Shown here piece after piece: positions 25,608 through 33,698 of a stretch of DNA of 46,615 bases; the first letter of the stretch is position 1; each line of letters begins with the position of its first letter. Both the position numbers and the translations under genes were made by a program. The stretch lies in NCBI GenBank assembly GCA_025359915.1, contig JANYDE010000021.1, forward strand, positions 1-46,615, given 5' to 3'. This DNA comes from Chamaesiphon sp. 336R_metabinner_41. GTDB taxonomy: Bacteria; Cyanobacteriota; Cyanobacteriia; Cyanobacteriales; Chamaesiphonaceae. Below the pieces are notes generated by a model. It made no database searches, was not told the DNA's origin, and worked only from the letters and a program-made list of their open reading frames with translations.

Positions 25608-26834
25608 TTACGGAGCTAACGCATTACCACGGAGTAAACTGCCGATCGTTTTAGCGGTAATTTTCATCTGGGTAATGGGATTAGCAACTGTGACAGTCTT
25701 GTAGAGATAGCTGTCGAAAGTTAGCTTCTGAACGTCGATATCGCTGCACATTTCGACGAACGCTTCGCGAGTCGCATCGGAACGGTAGAATACTCGTTGG
25801 AGAATATCCAAGACAGTGTAAGTCAAGCCGTAAGCTTTATCCCACTGTTTGATATATGCCTTCAGATCTGCTTCTGTCGGGATTTTCGCACCTTGCTCAG
25901 AACGTTCGACGATCATTTCTGCACACATCCGTCCAGATTTAGCTGCAAAGTAAATACCTTCGCCCGAAGATTTAGTTACATAACCAGCAGCGTCGCCAAC
26001 TAGCGCACAACGTCCGACTACCCGCCGTGGGCGTGGGTGCTCAGGAATTGGGTGAGCTTCAACTTTGATGATAGTGCCGCCTTCGAGCTTCTTAGCCGCC
26101 CGTTTGCGGATTCCGGCTTGCAATTGCTTGATCGAAGCTTTGTGTACCTTCATCGTCCCAGTACCGACCGCTACGTGGTCGAATTTAGGGAATACCCATG
26201 CATAGAAATCTGTGGAGACATCATCACCGACATACATCTCAGCGAGACTATGGTAGTAAGCCATTTTGTCTTCGGGGAGTCTGATCCGCTCTTGGAACGC
26301 GATCGCATAGTTGTAGTCTCCAGCATCCATTGCTTTAGCAACACGGGAATTGGCACCATCAGCACCGATCACTAGATCGACTTTCAGTGTCTTAGCTTCG
26401 CCTTCTAAGCTACCACTAGAGTGATCTGCATAGTGCAGCACATAAGGATCTGTAGTGTTCAGCCCAGGCATTTCCAACTTATGGACAGTACCATTAATTA
26501 ATTTAGCACCAAGTTTCTCAGCTCGATCGCGCAAAAATCCATCTAGGACTTCCCGCCGACACATGCCAATATATTCACCAGGCTTGAGAGTTTGACCGAT
26601 ATCGACTTCAATATTAGAAGGCGAAATCATCTTCATCTGCCGCACTTCTCGATCGATAATGTGTGATGGTAAGTCAAATTCAGCCACCATGCAAAGAGGA
26701 ATCGCACCACCACAAGGCTTGGCGTTATCTAATTTGCGTTCAAATAAATAAGTTTCAATACCAGCTTTCGCCAACACTTCAGCGGCGCAAGAACCCGCTG
26801 GACCAGAACCGACAACAGCAACCCGTAGTACCAC
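25608..26834 (-). CDS. chlP: Geranylgeranyl diphosphate/geranylgeranyl-chlorophyll reductase ChlP
   Basis: ChlP reduces three double bonds of the geranylgeranyl chain to make phytyl for chlorophyll a and tocopherol. The 408-aa flavoprotein has the Rossmann FAD motif VAVVGSGPAGSCAAEVLAKAG and an ERK segment. The family signature AKPCGGAIPLCM follows, then VIGADGANSRVAKAMDAGDY and the second FAD region GRCALVGDAAGYVTKSSGEG. Length is typical. The start is GTG at 26834, with an AGAGAG-like site upstream. It is divergent from the thioredoxin-like gene, sharing a 216-bp promoter region, and is closed by a clear terminator. Confidence 0.97.
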   Translation of the reverse strand: MVLRVAVVGSGPAGSCAAEVLAKAGIETYLFERKLDNAKPCGGAIPLCMVAEFDLPSHIIDREVRQMKMISPSNIEVDIGQTLKPGEYIGMCRREVLDGFLRDRAEKLGAKLINGTVHKLEMPGLNTTDPYVLHYADHSSGSLEGEAKTLKVDLVIGADGANSRVAKAMDAGDYNYAIAFQERIRLPEDKMAYYHSLAEMYVGDDVSTDFYAWVFPKFDHVAVGTGTMKVHKASIKQLQAGIRKRAAKKLEGGTIIKVEAHPIPEHPRPRRVVGRCALVGDAAGYVTKSSGEGIYFAAKSGRMCAEMIVERSEQGAKIPTEADLKAYIKQWDKAYGLTYTVLDILQRVFYRSDATREAFVEMCSDIDVQKLTFDSYLYKTVTVANPITQMKITAKTIGSLLRGNALAP

Positions 26835-27050
26835 AGCTATACTCTCTTTTCAATGACTTTTGCTTACACTGACGGATGTTAGCACGGACTCTCCTGGGGG
26901 GTGCTGCGAAATCCCCTCAGTCGGTCAGAATTGAAATATTCCTTTATATAAAGACATATTTGGATATCAAATATTTGAGGAATTAGCTAAATCCGATCGA
27001 GAGTTGAGGCTGTATACCTAATAGAACCATACAGCAGCTCGATTATTCTT

Positions 27051-27644
27051 ATGAAATTATTATCTCCTTCTACTATCTTAGCGATCGCCGCAACTCTCAC
27101 AGCTACTACTTTCGGAGCTGTCGCTGCAATCAAAAATATTTCCACCTCTTCGAGAGAGTTACCTGCTACTGCAACATTAATTGCCAAAGGAGAAACTTCA
27201 CCTCTGGCTAAAAAACTTCAGGGTAAACCTGTCGTTGTGGATATCTACGCCACTTGGTGTCCTGGGTGCAAAAACATTGCACCGACACTCTCTCAACTGC
27301 GACAACAGTACGGTACAACAGCTAGTTTTGTTGTATTTAACGTTAGTGATGCTAAAACAACCAAAGCTTCGATGAAAATAGCGACAGAATTAGGCTTAAC
27401 TAGCTTTTTTAATGCTAATAAATCGAAAACATCGACAGTTGCAATTATCGATCCCGCTACTGGCAAAATCATGAAACAGTTTCATAATAACGCTGAAATC
27501 TCTGACTATAATAGCGTACTCGATCTCGCGATTGCCCAAGGTCGTGGTGGTGATGCGATGGGTCATGGCGATATGATGAAAAAACCTGACCCTATGAGTC
27601 ACGGCGATGCGATGGGGCAAGGTGATGCCATGAAAAAACCTTAA
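27051..27644 (+). CDS. Membrane-anchored thioredoxin-like protein with Met/His-rich tail
   Basis: A 197-aa extracytoplasmic thioredoxin-fold protein. A hydrophobic N-terminal anchor or signal (about 5-27) is followed by the redox centre in IYATWCPGCKNIAP (Cys70, Cys73) and a thioredoxin core ending near 162. The last ~32 residues are unusual: repeated D-A-M, H-G-D and M-K-K-P units (GDAMGHGDMMKKPDP...), with eight Met and two His, suggesting soft-metal binding such as copper. It is followed by a CcdA-like membrane protein that would supply electrons, then sigma and anti-sigma genes on the same strand. Targets may be periplasmic or lumenal disulfides; that is inference. Confidence 0.88.
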   Translation: MKLLSPSTILAIAATLTATTFGAVAAIKNISTSSRELPATATLIAKGETSPLAKKLQGKPVVVDIYATWCPGCKNIAPTLSQLRQQYGTTASFVVFNVSDAKTTKASMKIATELGLTSFFNANKSKTSTVAIIDPATGKIMKQFHNNAEISDYNSVLDLAIAQGRGGDAMGHGDMMKKPDPMSHGDAMGQGDAMKKP

Positions 27645-27671
27645 TAGTTATTTTAATGAGCCAATCTGTGG

Positions 27672-27712
27672 ATAAGTTTGTTGGATCGGGATTTCCAATC
27701 TAACAAACTTAT
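27672..27712 (+). promoter_or_regulatory. Hairpin between thioredoxin-like and ccdA-like genes
   Basis: Arms ATAAGTTTGTT (27672-27682) and AACAAACTTAT (27702-27712) are perfect. The stem continues inward for four more pairs with one G.U. Only a weak T-rich stretch follows, so it may be a leaky terminator or a processing site that lowers expression of ccdA and the sigma factor relative to the thioredoxin. Confidence 0.6.
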
Positions 27713-27738
27713 TTAATCCCTCGCTAATTCGCCAACTC

Positions 27739-28584
27739 ATGATGATAGATAAACACGATCTGATCAAAGTAACTAAAACACGTCCATATTTACCCAAATG
27801 GTTGATTTTGTTGAGCTTAGGAATTTTTACAACGATTACGATCGTTTTGACTAAAAATTCCGCGCTCTTTCAGCCGTTAGAAGACATGATTTCTCATGGT
27901 GAAAATCAGTATCAAAAATGGGGCGAGAGTCAACCGCTGACTAATCCGTGGTTGTTGATTCCTTTCGCGGCTGGGGGTGGTTTACTGGCGAGTATTTCGC
28001 CCTGTATTTTGGCGATGCTGCCAGTTAATCTTAGTTATATCGGTACACTGAATGTCAAATCTCGGCGGGAAGCCCTCTGGAATGCCACTGGATTTGTGTT
28101 GGGTGTCGTGACGATCTTGAGTATATTTGGGTTGTTTTCGTCCGTCGCAGGGGCAGTAATGGTCGATTTTAGAGGCTATATCAATCTCGCTGTTGGGGTG
28201 TTGATTATCTTGATGGGTTTGAGTATTGGCGGATTATTTCATCTACCGCTGCCCCAATTCCAGGTTTCGTTACCACCGTTTGCAGGTACTTATGGGGTGG
28301 GTTTGACGTTTGCGCTGATTAGTTCTCCCTGCGCGAGTCCTGTATTGTTTTCGGTGTTAGCGGCAGCGGCGGCGACTGGTTCGCCAGTATGGAGCGTGTT
28401 GACGATGGTGGCTTATGCATTGGGTTATACGGCGGTGATTTTTGCGACTAGTTTATTTGCAGGGTTGATGAAATTTACGCGCCAGATTTTGGTTAACTCC
28501 GATGCGGTGATGCGTTGGGGTGGGCTAGCATTAATCCTCATGGGTGGGTATTATGTGGTTTCGGGTGTTCTCTGGTTTCTCTAA
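27739..28584 (+). CDS. CcdA/DsbD-like transmembrane electron-transfer protein
   Basis: A 281-aa polytopic protein of the CcdA family, which carries reducing power across the membrane to extracytoplasmic thioredoxins. After a 70-residue N-terminal extension with one transmembrane helix (about 21-38) come the helices of the core, with the paired cysteines in SISPCILAMLP (Cys89) and ISSPCASPV (Cys198). Other helices are GFVLGVVTILSIFGLFSSV, INLAVGVLIILMGLSIG and ALILMGGYYVVSGVLWF. The neighbouring thioredoxin-like gene is its likely partner. The stop is 4 bp before the chosen sigma-factor start, implying coupled expression. Confidence 0.9.
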   Translation: MMIDKHDLIKVTKTRPYLPKWLILLSLGIFTTITIVLTKNSALFQPLEDMISHGENQYQKWGESQPLTNPWLLIPFAAGGGLLASISPCILAMLPVNLSYIGTLNVKSRREALWNATGFVLGVVTILSIFGLFSSVAGAVMVDFRGYINLAVGVLIILMGLSIGGLFHLPLPQFQVSLPPFAGTYGVGLTFALISSPCASPVLFSVLAAAAATGSPVWSVLTMVAYALGYTAVIFATSLFAGLMKFTRQILVNSDAVMRWGGLALILMGGYYVVSGVLWFL

Positions 28585-28588
28585 ATCC

Positions 28589-29146
28589 ATGCTCACTGAT
28601 GAGTCCGATCTTCAAGTCTTGACGGCATTGCGACAGGGTGACACCAATGCTTTGGGTATCATCTACGATCGATATGGTACGGCTGTTTATCGATTGGCTC
28701 TCAAAATCCTGGCTAATCCTAACGAAGCTGAAGATCTCACTCAGGAAGTATTTCTGGCTTTTTGGCGGGGGATAGATAAATACGATGTCGATCGAGGTAC
28801 ATTGGTAGTATTCTTGCTGACAATCACTCGCTCTCGCGCTCTAAATCGGATTAAACAGCAAGGCTCTCAGCAGAATTTGAGTCAACGAGTGGGAAATTAT
28901 CTACCTAGAAACGATCACAATCCAGGGCTGGAATCACTCAATCTGTCGGAATTGAGAGAACGGATGAGTTTGGCATTACAGGAACTTCCCATCACCCAAA
29001 AACAAGTCCTCGAAATGGGTTACTACCAAGGTAAAAGTCAATCTGAAATCGCCCAGGAACTAGATTTGCCAATAGGTACCGTCAAAACGAGATCGCGTCA
29101 GGGATTGCTTAAACTTCGACAATTTTTACAGGATTTAGTAGAGTGA
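28589..29146 (+). CDS. ECF-type RNA polymerase sigma factor
   Basis: A 185-aa group 4 (ECF) sigma factor. Region 2 is DTNALGIIYDRYGTAVYRLA through EAEDLTQEVFLAFWRGIDKY, and region 4 is LQELPITQKQVLEMGYYQG with the helix-turn-helix QSEIAQELDLPIGTVKTRSR. I use the ATG at 28589, just after ccdA; upstream ATGs at 28544 and 28553 would overlap ccdA. The anti-sigma gene follows after 8 bp. Location beside a thioredoxin/CcdA pair suggests a redox- or metal-responsive regulon, but no promoter motif was matched to test it. Confidence 0.94.
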   Translation: MLTDESDLQVLTALRQGDTNALGIIYDRYGTAVYRLALKILANPNEAEDLTQEVFLAFWRGIDKYDVDRGTLVVFLLTITRSRALNRIKQQGSQQNLSQRVGNYLPRNDHNPGLESLNLSELRERMSLALQELPITQKQVLEMGYYQGKSQSEIAQELDLPIGTVKTRSRQGLLKLRQFLQDLVE

Positions 29147-29154
29147 ACTAAACA

Positions 29155-29961
29155 ATGTCAGACATCGCCGCCTCCAATCCATCCGAATTTTCACCAGAGC
29201 TGCTTGCTGGTTACGTTTTAGGCGATCTCACCCCTTCAGAAATCGCGCTTGTCGAGGTATATTTAGCCGCACATCCCGAACAGCAAGCCGAGGTTGCGAG
29301 TCTGATGTTGCCATTAGATTTATTATCTCTAACCTTACCAGCAGATCATCCGCCAGCATCACTACGCCAACAAATTCTGCAAGTTGCAGCGGCGGAAATT
29401 GTTGCAACGACTAAACCGATTCAACAGTTGGAAGCCAAGTCTCGACAGTCGTGGACATTGATAAAATCAGTTGTTACTGGACTAGGATTGTTGTTAGTAG
29501 CTGGTTTAGGCTGGAATAACTATCGTCTCAGTCACGAACTAGCCGCATTAAAGCAGGATCTCCAAATTTCCCAAGTCGCTCTGAATAAACAGCAATCTCC
29601 AGACAATTTAGCTGTTGTCAGCCTGCTACAAGAACCAAACAATCGTTTTCTCACGCTCAAGAATATGGAAGGGAAAACGGGAATGGGCATGGGTAGCCTG
29701 GTAATTGTACCGAATAAATCTTCTGCCGTATTAGCTCTCCAACAAATTAAACCACTGCCGCCAGGACAAGTCTATCGGATGTGGGCGATAATGGGTGAAA
29801 AAGAGATGAATTGTGCTGACTTCTTGCCAGATGCAAGTGGTAAAGTATTGAAGCAGATTTCGCTCAATCATTGGGAAAAAGCGAAGAAAATCATGATTAC
29901 GATCGAGCAAAAACAAGCTAAAGAAGCTGAAGGCGAAATTGCGATCGAAGGTGAGATTTAG
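29155..29961 (+). CDS. Membrane anti-sigma factor (RskA-like C-terminal domain)
   Basis: A 268-aa single-pass anti-sigma factor. The cytoplasmic N-terminal domain has the LLAGYVLGDLTPSEIALVE signature that would bind the sigma factor. It lacks the HxxxCxxC zinc motif, so it is not a direct thiol sensor of that class. A transmembrane helix lies at about 101-120, followed by a coiled segment and an RskA-type extracytoplasmic domain (LVIVPNKSSAVLALQQIKPLPPGQVYRMWAI). Its partner is the sigma gene 8 bp upstream. Release of the sigma factor would require a signal on the outer side of the membrane, plausibly relayed by the neighbouring redox proteins. Confidence 0.92.
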   Translation: MSDIAASNPSEFSPELLAGYVLGDLTPSEIALVEVYLAAHPEQQAEVASLMLPLDLLSLTLPADHPPASLRQQILQVAAAEIVATTKPIQQLEAKSRQSWTLIKSVVTGLGLLLVAGLGWNNYRLSHELAALKQDLQISQVALNKQQSPDNLAVVSLLQEPNNRFLTLKNMEGKTGMGMGSLVIVPNKSSAVLALQQIKPLPPGQVYRMWAIMGEKEMNCADFLPDASGKVLKQISLNHWEKAKKIMITIEQKQAKEAEGEIAIEGEI

Positions 29962-30002
29962 CCGATAGAATTATAGTGAGAAAATACGGGAAGAATAGGT
30001 GA

Positions 30003-30623
30003 ATGAACTTACCCTCAGCCGAACATAGCGATTCAGCGACGATTCTATTTATCGATTATGAAAATGTTACCCAAGTAAAACTATCTAGCCTTCAGCAACC
30101 AAACCTCAAAATATTCATTTTTGTTGGCTGCGCTCAGGCAAAAATTCCGTTTGAGCTAGTCAGGGAAGCACATCAATTAGGTGCGTCGGTAGAATGGATT
30201 GGCGTAGAAGGAACGGGACCCAATGCTTTAGATTTTCATATTGTTTTTTATCTCGGTCAAATTAGCCTTCAGGCTCCCACCTCTAACTATATAATTCTCT
30301 CACGCGATCGAGGTTTCGATCCATTAATTCAACATCTGGCTAAACTTGGTATTTCCTGTCGGCGGATCGACAGGTTGGAACTATTATCTGGTGAATCTGA
30401 TGTTACTATTTCTCAAGAGTTCTTATCAGAGATCGCCTTATCCAAATTAGCTGTTGTTGCTGCGAAAAGTAGACCGAAAAAAAGATCGACTTTATACACA
30501 TACATTAAATCAATTCTCACTAAATATCACCCTAGCGATGCTGAGATTAAGCAACTGCTCGACACCTGGTTTATCAATGGGAAAGTTGTCGAAGTTAAAG
30601 ATAAAATCAACTACAAATTTTAA
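30003..30623 (+). CDS. PIN/NYN-like nuclease-domain protein
   Basis: A 206-aa protein with a PIN-like fold. Acidic residues expected at the metal site are Asp18 in LFIDYENV, Asp77 in NALDFHIVFYLG, and Asp102/Asp106 in ILSRDRGFDPLI. The C-terminal ~50 residues (STLYTYIKSILTKYHPSDAEIKQLL) look like a small helical nucleic-acid-binding module. It starts 41 bp after the anti-sigma gene on the same strand and may be the last gene of that transcript, although its family is not otherwise tied to sigma regulation. Substrate is unknown; RNA is a reasonable guess. A palindromic element follows it. Confidence 0.82.
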   Translation: MNLPSAEHSDSATILFIDYENVTQVKLSSLQQPNLKIFIFVGCAQAKIPFELVREAHQLGASVEWIGVEGTGPNALDFHIVFYLGQISLQAPTSNYIILSRDRGFDPLIQHLAKLGISCRRIDRLELLSGESDVTISQEFLSEIALSKLAVVAAKSRPKKRSTLYTYIKSILTKYHPSDAEIKQLLDTWFINGKVVEVKDKINYKF

Positions 30624-30657
30624 CTCTTGTTTTATTCTATCTATTTGATTCGCTGCG

Positions 30658-30857
30658 TAGATTTTACCCCACCCCGCATCTTCGGGGAGCAGGGTGGTTT
30701 CATACAATAAAAGAAAAATGCAAAAACCCTTATGCTTAGTCACCAACCGCCCTGAAATGAATTTCGGGCTAACGGCAAAAGTCCACTGAAGTGGACTGAG
30801 TGATTTTTCTTCTGGTGTATGAAACCACCCTCTAAGGAGGTTGGCGGGTAAAATCTA
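30658..30857. mobile_element. 200-bp MITE-like element with complex terminal inverted repeats
   Basis: Outer arms are TAGATTTTACCC (30658-30669) and GGGTAAAATCTA (30846-30857). Inner arms share AGGGTGGTTTCATACA and AAGAAAAAT, each mirrored in the right half. Between outer and inner blocks each arm has its own small hairpin (CCCCG/CGGGG left, CCTC/GAGG right). The centre has two further hairpins: GCCC...GGGC at 30749-30769 and GTCCACT/AGTGGAC at 30781-30796. No ORF is present. Its right edge supplies the TAG of the solute-binding protein gene. Confidence 0.85.
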
Positions 30858-32045
30858 GACTACAACTTTAAGCTGACGAATTTCTTGCCATTGTCGATCG
30901 TATTGTGCCTTGCTCACATCTGAGATTGGATAGATAAATTCACTTTTATCTAAAATAGCTTTAGGCGGCAACATCAATAAATTCTTGCGAACATCAGGGA
31001 TGATTTCACTAGGATTTAGACTAGTCATTAGGGGCGATACACTAGATGTCAAAAGTGAGATCTGATTGCTGACTTTTGGTTGTAAACAGTAGTCGATCCA
31101 TTGTTGACTTAACTTAGCTCTTTTGGTCGAGATTGGGTTAGTTCGACTTGCTGGCTGTACCCAAAGATCTGTAAAGATCGCCGTACCAGAATTAGGAACT
31201 ATCGCTCCCATATTTGGGTTCTTTTGAATCAGATCGATCGCGTCTGAAGACCAGCCGACAGCGGCCCAGGTATCGCCCATAATTAGTGGTTGGAGATAAT
31301 CGTCAGAACTATAAAACTTGACCTGTTGATGGAGCTGTTCGAGAGCGAATTTGAGATTTGCTGCCTGATTGAGATCGGGGGAATTGTATGAATATCCCAA
31401 TTTTTTCAAAGTCAAACCAATTACTTCACGCGATCGATCTAATAACGAAATCCGCTGTTTTAACTTTGGATTCCAGAGATCTGCCCAATCAGTAGGGATG
31501 GGAATATTTGCATCCACAAACTTGTCCCGACGATAGATAATGACCGTCGTGCCCCAGCGGTATGGTACGCCCCAAACTCGACCAGTAGAACTACTATTTC
31601 CACGATCGTCTCGTTGTGCTATTTCATGCCAGCGAGAGTCTAGCTTACCCCAATTCGCGAGATCTTTAACTTCGATCGGTTGAATTGATTTTTCCTGAAT
31701 CGCTGTTGCTAACCAAGCATCACCCATGCTCGCCAAATTGGGAATATATTCGGGAGATTTAGCTGGAGCAAATAGTGGCACTTTAAACCCCTTCGCTTCA
31801 GCCGTCCCCATTTTATAGCAGTCTCGAAGCTGGATCAGAATCTCTTTAAATTGACCCTCTGCAATCAATTCTACTCTGGGATTAGCAGGCTGAATCGATT
31901 TACTAAACTCACCCAATAATTGAGATGGAATCGAGTTTTTTAGTGCCAATAATCGCAAGACTTGCCGATCTGACTCTTGACAACTAGTTAAGCCACTCCC
32001 CAAGGCTAGACTACTGAGAGTGGTTAGGAAGGCTCTGCGGTGCAT
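30855..32045 (-). CDS. Extracellular solute-binding lipoprotein (polyamine/PotD-like)
   Basis: A 396-aa periplasmic binding protein. The N-terminus MHRRAFLTTLSSLALGSGLTSC has a basic start, hydrophobic core and lipobox-like LTSC. The body resembles spermidine/putrescine-type binding proteins: YRWGTTVIIYRRDKF, TDWADLWNPKLKQRISLLD, GDTWAAVGWSSDAIDL, and ISTKRAKLSQQWIDYCLQPKV near the C-terminus. No permease or ATPase genes adjoin it, so the transporter is encoded elsewhere or the protein is an orphan. The stop TAG is formed by the first three bases of a MITE-like element; the native C-terminus could originally have been longer. Confidence 0.85.
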   Translation of the reverse strand: MHRRAFLTTLSSLALGSGLTSCQESDRQVLRLLALKNSIPSQLLGEFSKSIQPANPRVELIAEGQFKEILIQLRDCYKMGTAEAKGFKVPLFAPAKSPEYIPNLASMGDAWLATAIQEKSIQPIEVKDLANWGKLDSRWHEIAQRDDRGNSSSTGRVWGVPYRWGTTVIIYRRDKFVDANIPIPTDWADLWNPKLKQRISLLDRSREVIGLTLKKLGYSYNSPDLNQAANLKFALEQLHQQVKFYSSDDYLQPLIMGDTWAAVGWSSDAIDLIQKNPNMGAIVPNSGTAIFTDLWVQPASRTNPISTKRAKLSQQWIDYCLQPKVSNQISLLTSSVSPLMTSLNPSEIIPDVRKNLLMLPPKAILDKSEFIYPISDVSKAQYDRQWQEIRQLKVVV

Positions 32046-32180
32046 AATTAGGAAATAGGGGATAGGGAATAGAAACTAGAGAATAGGGTTTACAATCCAG
32101 AAGATAGGGTGCCAGAATGTGAGAAACACAAACAATTTTGACCATCCTCTACCCTCTATCCCCTATCCTCTATCCCCTGA
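32046..32180. repeat. Heptad-like repeats between purD and the solute-binding protein gene
   Basis: On one side are ATAGGGGATAGGGAATAG-type repeats. On the other are CTATCCCCTATCCTCTATCCC-like repeats, inverted relative to the first. The two sets could pair into a long imperfect hairpin. They belong to the same 7-bp family as the array before hmpE. Confidence 0.6.
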
Positions 32181-33440
32181 TTACAATGCCCTCTGAGCAA
32201 TATCCTGACGATAATACATGCCCTCAAAGGTAATTAATCTTACTCCTTGATAAGCACGCTCGATCGCAGTGGCAAAATCTGGCGCGATACTTGTCACACC
32301 CAATACCCGTCCGCCATCGGTGAAGACTTTCTTTTGATTGACTTGAGTCCCAGCATGGAAAACAGTCGTGCCCTCCGTAGTTGCCGAATCCAATCCCCCA
32401 ATCACCTTACCGCGTTCGTAATTTCCAGGATAACCATGAGCCGCCATCGTAACACAAGTCGATACAGCAGATTTCCATTCGATCGGTGGTAAAGCAGCTA
32501 GTCTTTGTTCAGTGCAGGCTAGTAATAAGTCTACCAAGGAAGTAGCTAACAATGGCAAGATGGCTTGAGTTTCTGGATCGCCAAATCGACAGTTAAATTC
32601 CAACACCTTAGGCTCGCCATCTGGAGTAATCATCAGTCCAGCATACAGCACGCCACGATAGTCGATACCCTTGCGCTTGAGCGTCGCAAGAGTTGGCTCT
32701 AGGACTTCATTCTGGATTCTAGTCATCAGAGCTGGAGTTCCGAGGGGAGCTGGTGCATAAGCACCCATCCCGCCTGTATTTGCTCCTGTATCGCCATCGC
32801 CAATCCGCTTATGATCCTGAGCTGGTAACAAGGCACGAATCGTCTTCCCATCTGTCAGGGCGATGACTGACAATTCTTGCCCAGTCAGATATTCTTCGAT
32901 CAGTAGCGTCCCATAATTTTGCGCAAATAATAGCTCGACAGCAGTCAGAGCCTCTAGCAAAGTTTCGGCAACGATTACGCCTTTCCCTGAAGCCAATCCA
33001 TCAGCTTTCACCACAATTGGTGCGCCGTGATGCTCGATATAGGCTCGTGCAGTGGCTAAATCTGTGAAAGTTGCCGACTTTGGTGTCGGGACTCCAGCTT
33101 CCTCCATAATCGATTTTGCCCAGGTTTTGCTAGACTCAATTTGAGCACCTGCGCGAGTTGGACCAAATACAGGAATCCCACGATTTTGGAGATAGTCCAC
33201 AATTCCTAACGATAGTGGTAATTCTGGCCCGATAATTATCAATGAAACCCCGTTTACTTCCGCAAATCTGGCAATTCCAGCAAAATCATCGACTCTGAAT
33301 GAAAGATTTTGACAACGATCCATCATTGCCGTACCGCCATTGCCAGGTACGCAGAGGACTTGAGTAACTTGAGGAGATTGCAACAAAGTCCAAACGATGG
33401 CATGTTCTCGACCACCATTACCAACTACTAAAATTTTCAC
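32181..33440 (-). CDS. purD: Phosphoribosylamine-glycine ligase (GAR synthetase) PurD
   Basis: PurD catalyses the second step of purine synthesis, joining glycine to phosphoribosylamine with ATP. The 419-aa protein starts MKILVVGNGGREHAI. It has GPELPLSLGIVDYL, GPTRAGAQIESSKTWAK, the ATP-grasp segment VVKADGLASGKGVIVAET, the family signature HKRIGDGDTGANTGGMGAYAP, and the metal-binding VLEFNCRFGDPETQ. Length and motifs are typical. It lies upstream of the solute-binding gene on the same strand, separated by repeats; a functional link is unlikely. Confidence 0.97.
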   Translation of the reverse strand: MKILVVGNGGREHAIVWTLLQSPQVTQVLCVPGNGGTAMMDRCQNLSFRVDDFAGIARFAEVNGVSLIIIGPELPLSLGIVDYLQNRGIPVFGPTRAGAQIESSKTWAKSIMEEAGVPTPKSATFTDLATARAYIEHHGAPIVVKADGLASGKGVIVAETLLEALTAVELLFAQNYGTLLIEEYLTGQELSVIALTDGKTIRALLPAQDHKRIGDGDTGANTGGMGAYAPAPLGTPALMTRIQNEVLEPTLATLKRKGIDYRGVLYAGLMITPDGEPKVLEFNCRFGDPETQAILPLLATSLVDLLLACTEQRLAALPPIEWKSAVSTCVTMAAHGYPGNYERGKVIGGLDSATTEGTTVFHAGTQVNQKKVFTDGGRVLGVTSIAPDFATAIERAYQGVRLITFEGMYYRQDIAQRAL

Positions 33441-33698
33441 CGACTCTAAATTCTCCTAGACTTTATTGCTAATCCTTCTTTACACTTTATCATCAGATGG
33501 GAGATGGGAGATGGGAGCGAAAAGTGCGGTTTTGGGGTTTCCCATGCGAGAGCACCTTTTCAAGACAGATAGGAGATGGGAGAAGATAGTGGATAGTGAA
33601 TACTTTATAATTTTTGGTCTATGTCTCTGTTCTTCTAATTTCTAACGTTTAACTACAAAACCTTCTTTCTCCAATCTCCCTTCTTCAATCTCCCATTT
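33441..33698. repeat. Divergent purD/hisS spacer with tandem repeats
   Basis: GATGGGA units repeat in tandem at about 33496-33517. The segment ATGGGAGATGGGAGCGAA recurs near 45051-45068 upstream of atpB, and AAGTGCGGTTTTGG echoes the region before hmpF. The hisS start is preceded by pyrimidine-rich TCTCCC repeats rather than a ribosome binding site. Promoters for both genes must lie here but none is clear. Confidence 0.6.

Noticed and set aside
26835-27050. chlP/thioredoxin-like intergenic region considered for a small RNA or riboswitch
   Set aside because: G-rich and C-rich patches are present but form no convincing long stem, and no known motif is recognised. It is best read as a divergent promoter region.
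30510-30746. Minus-strand ORF overlapping the PIN-like gene and the MITE-like element
   Set aside because: It is an antisense frame running through inverted-repeat sequence, with no domain.
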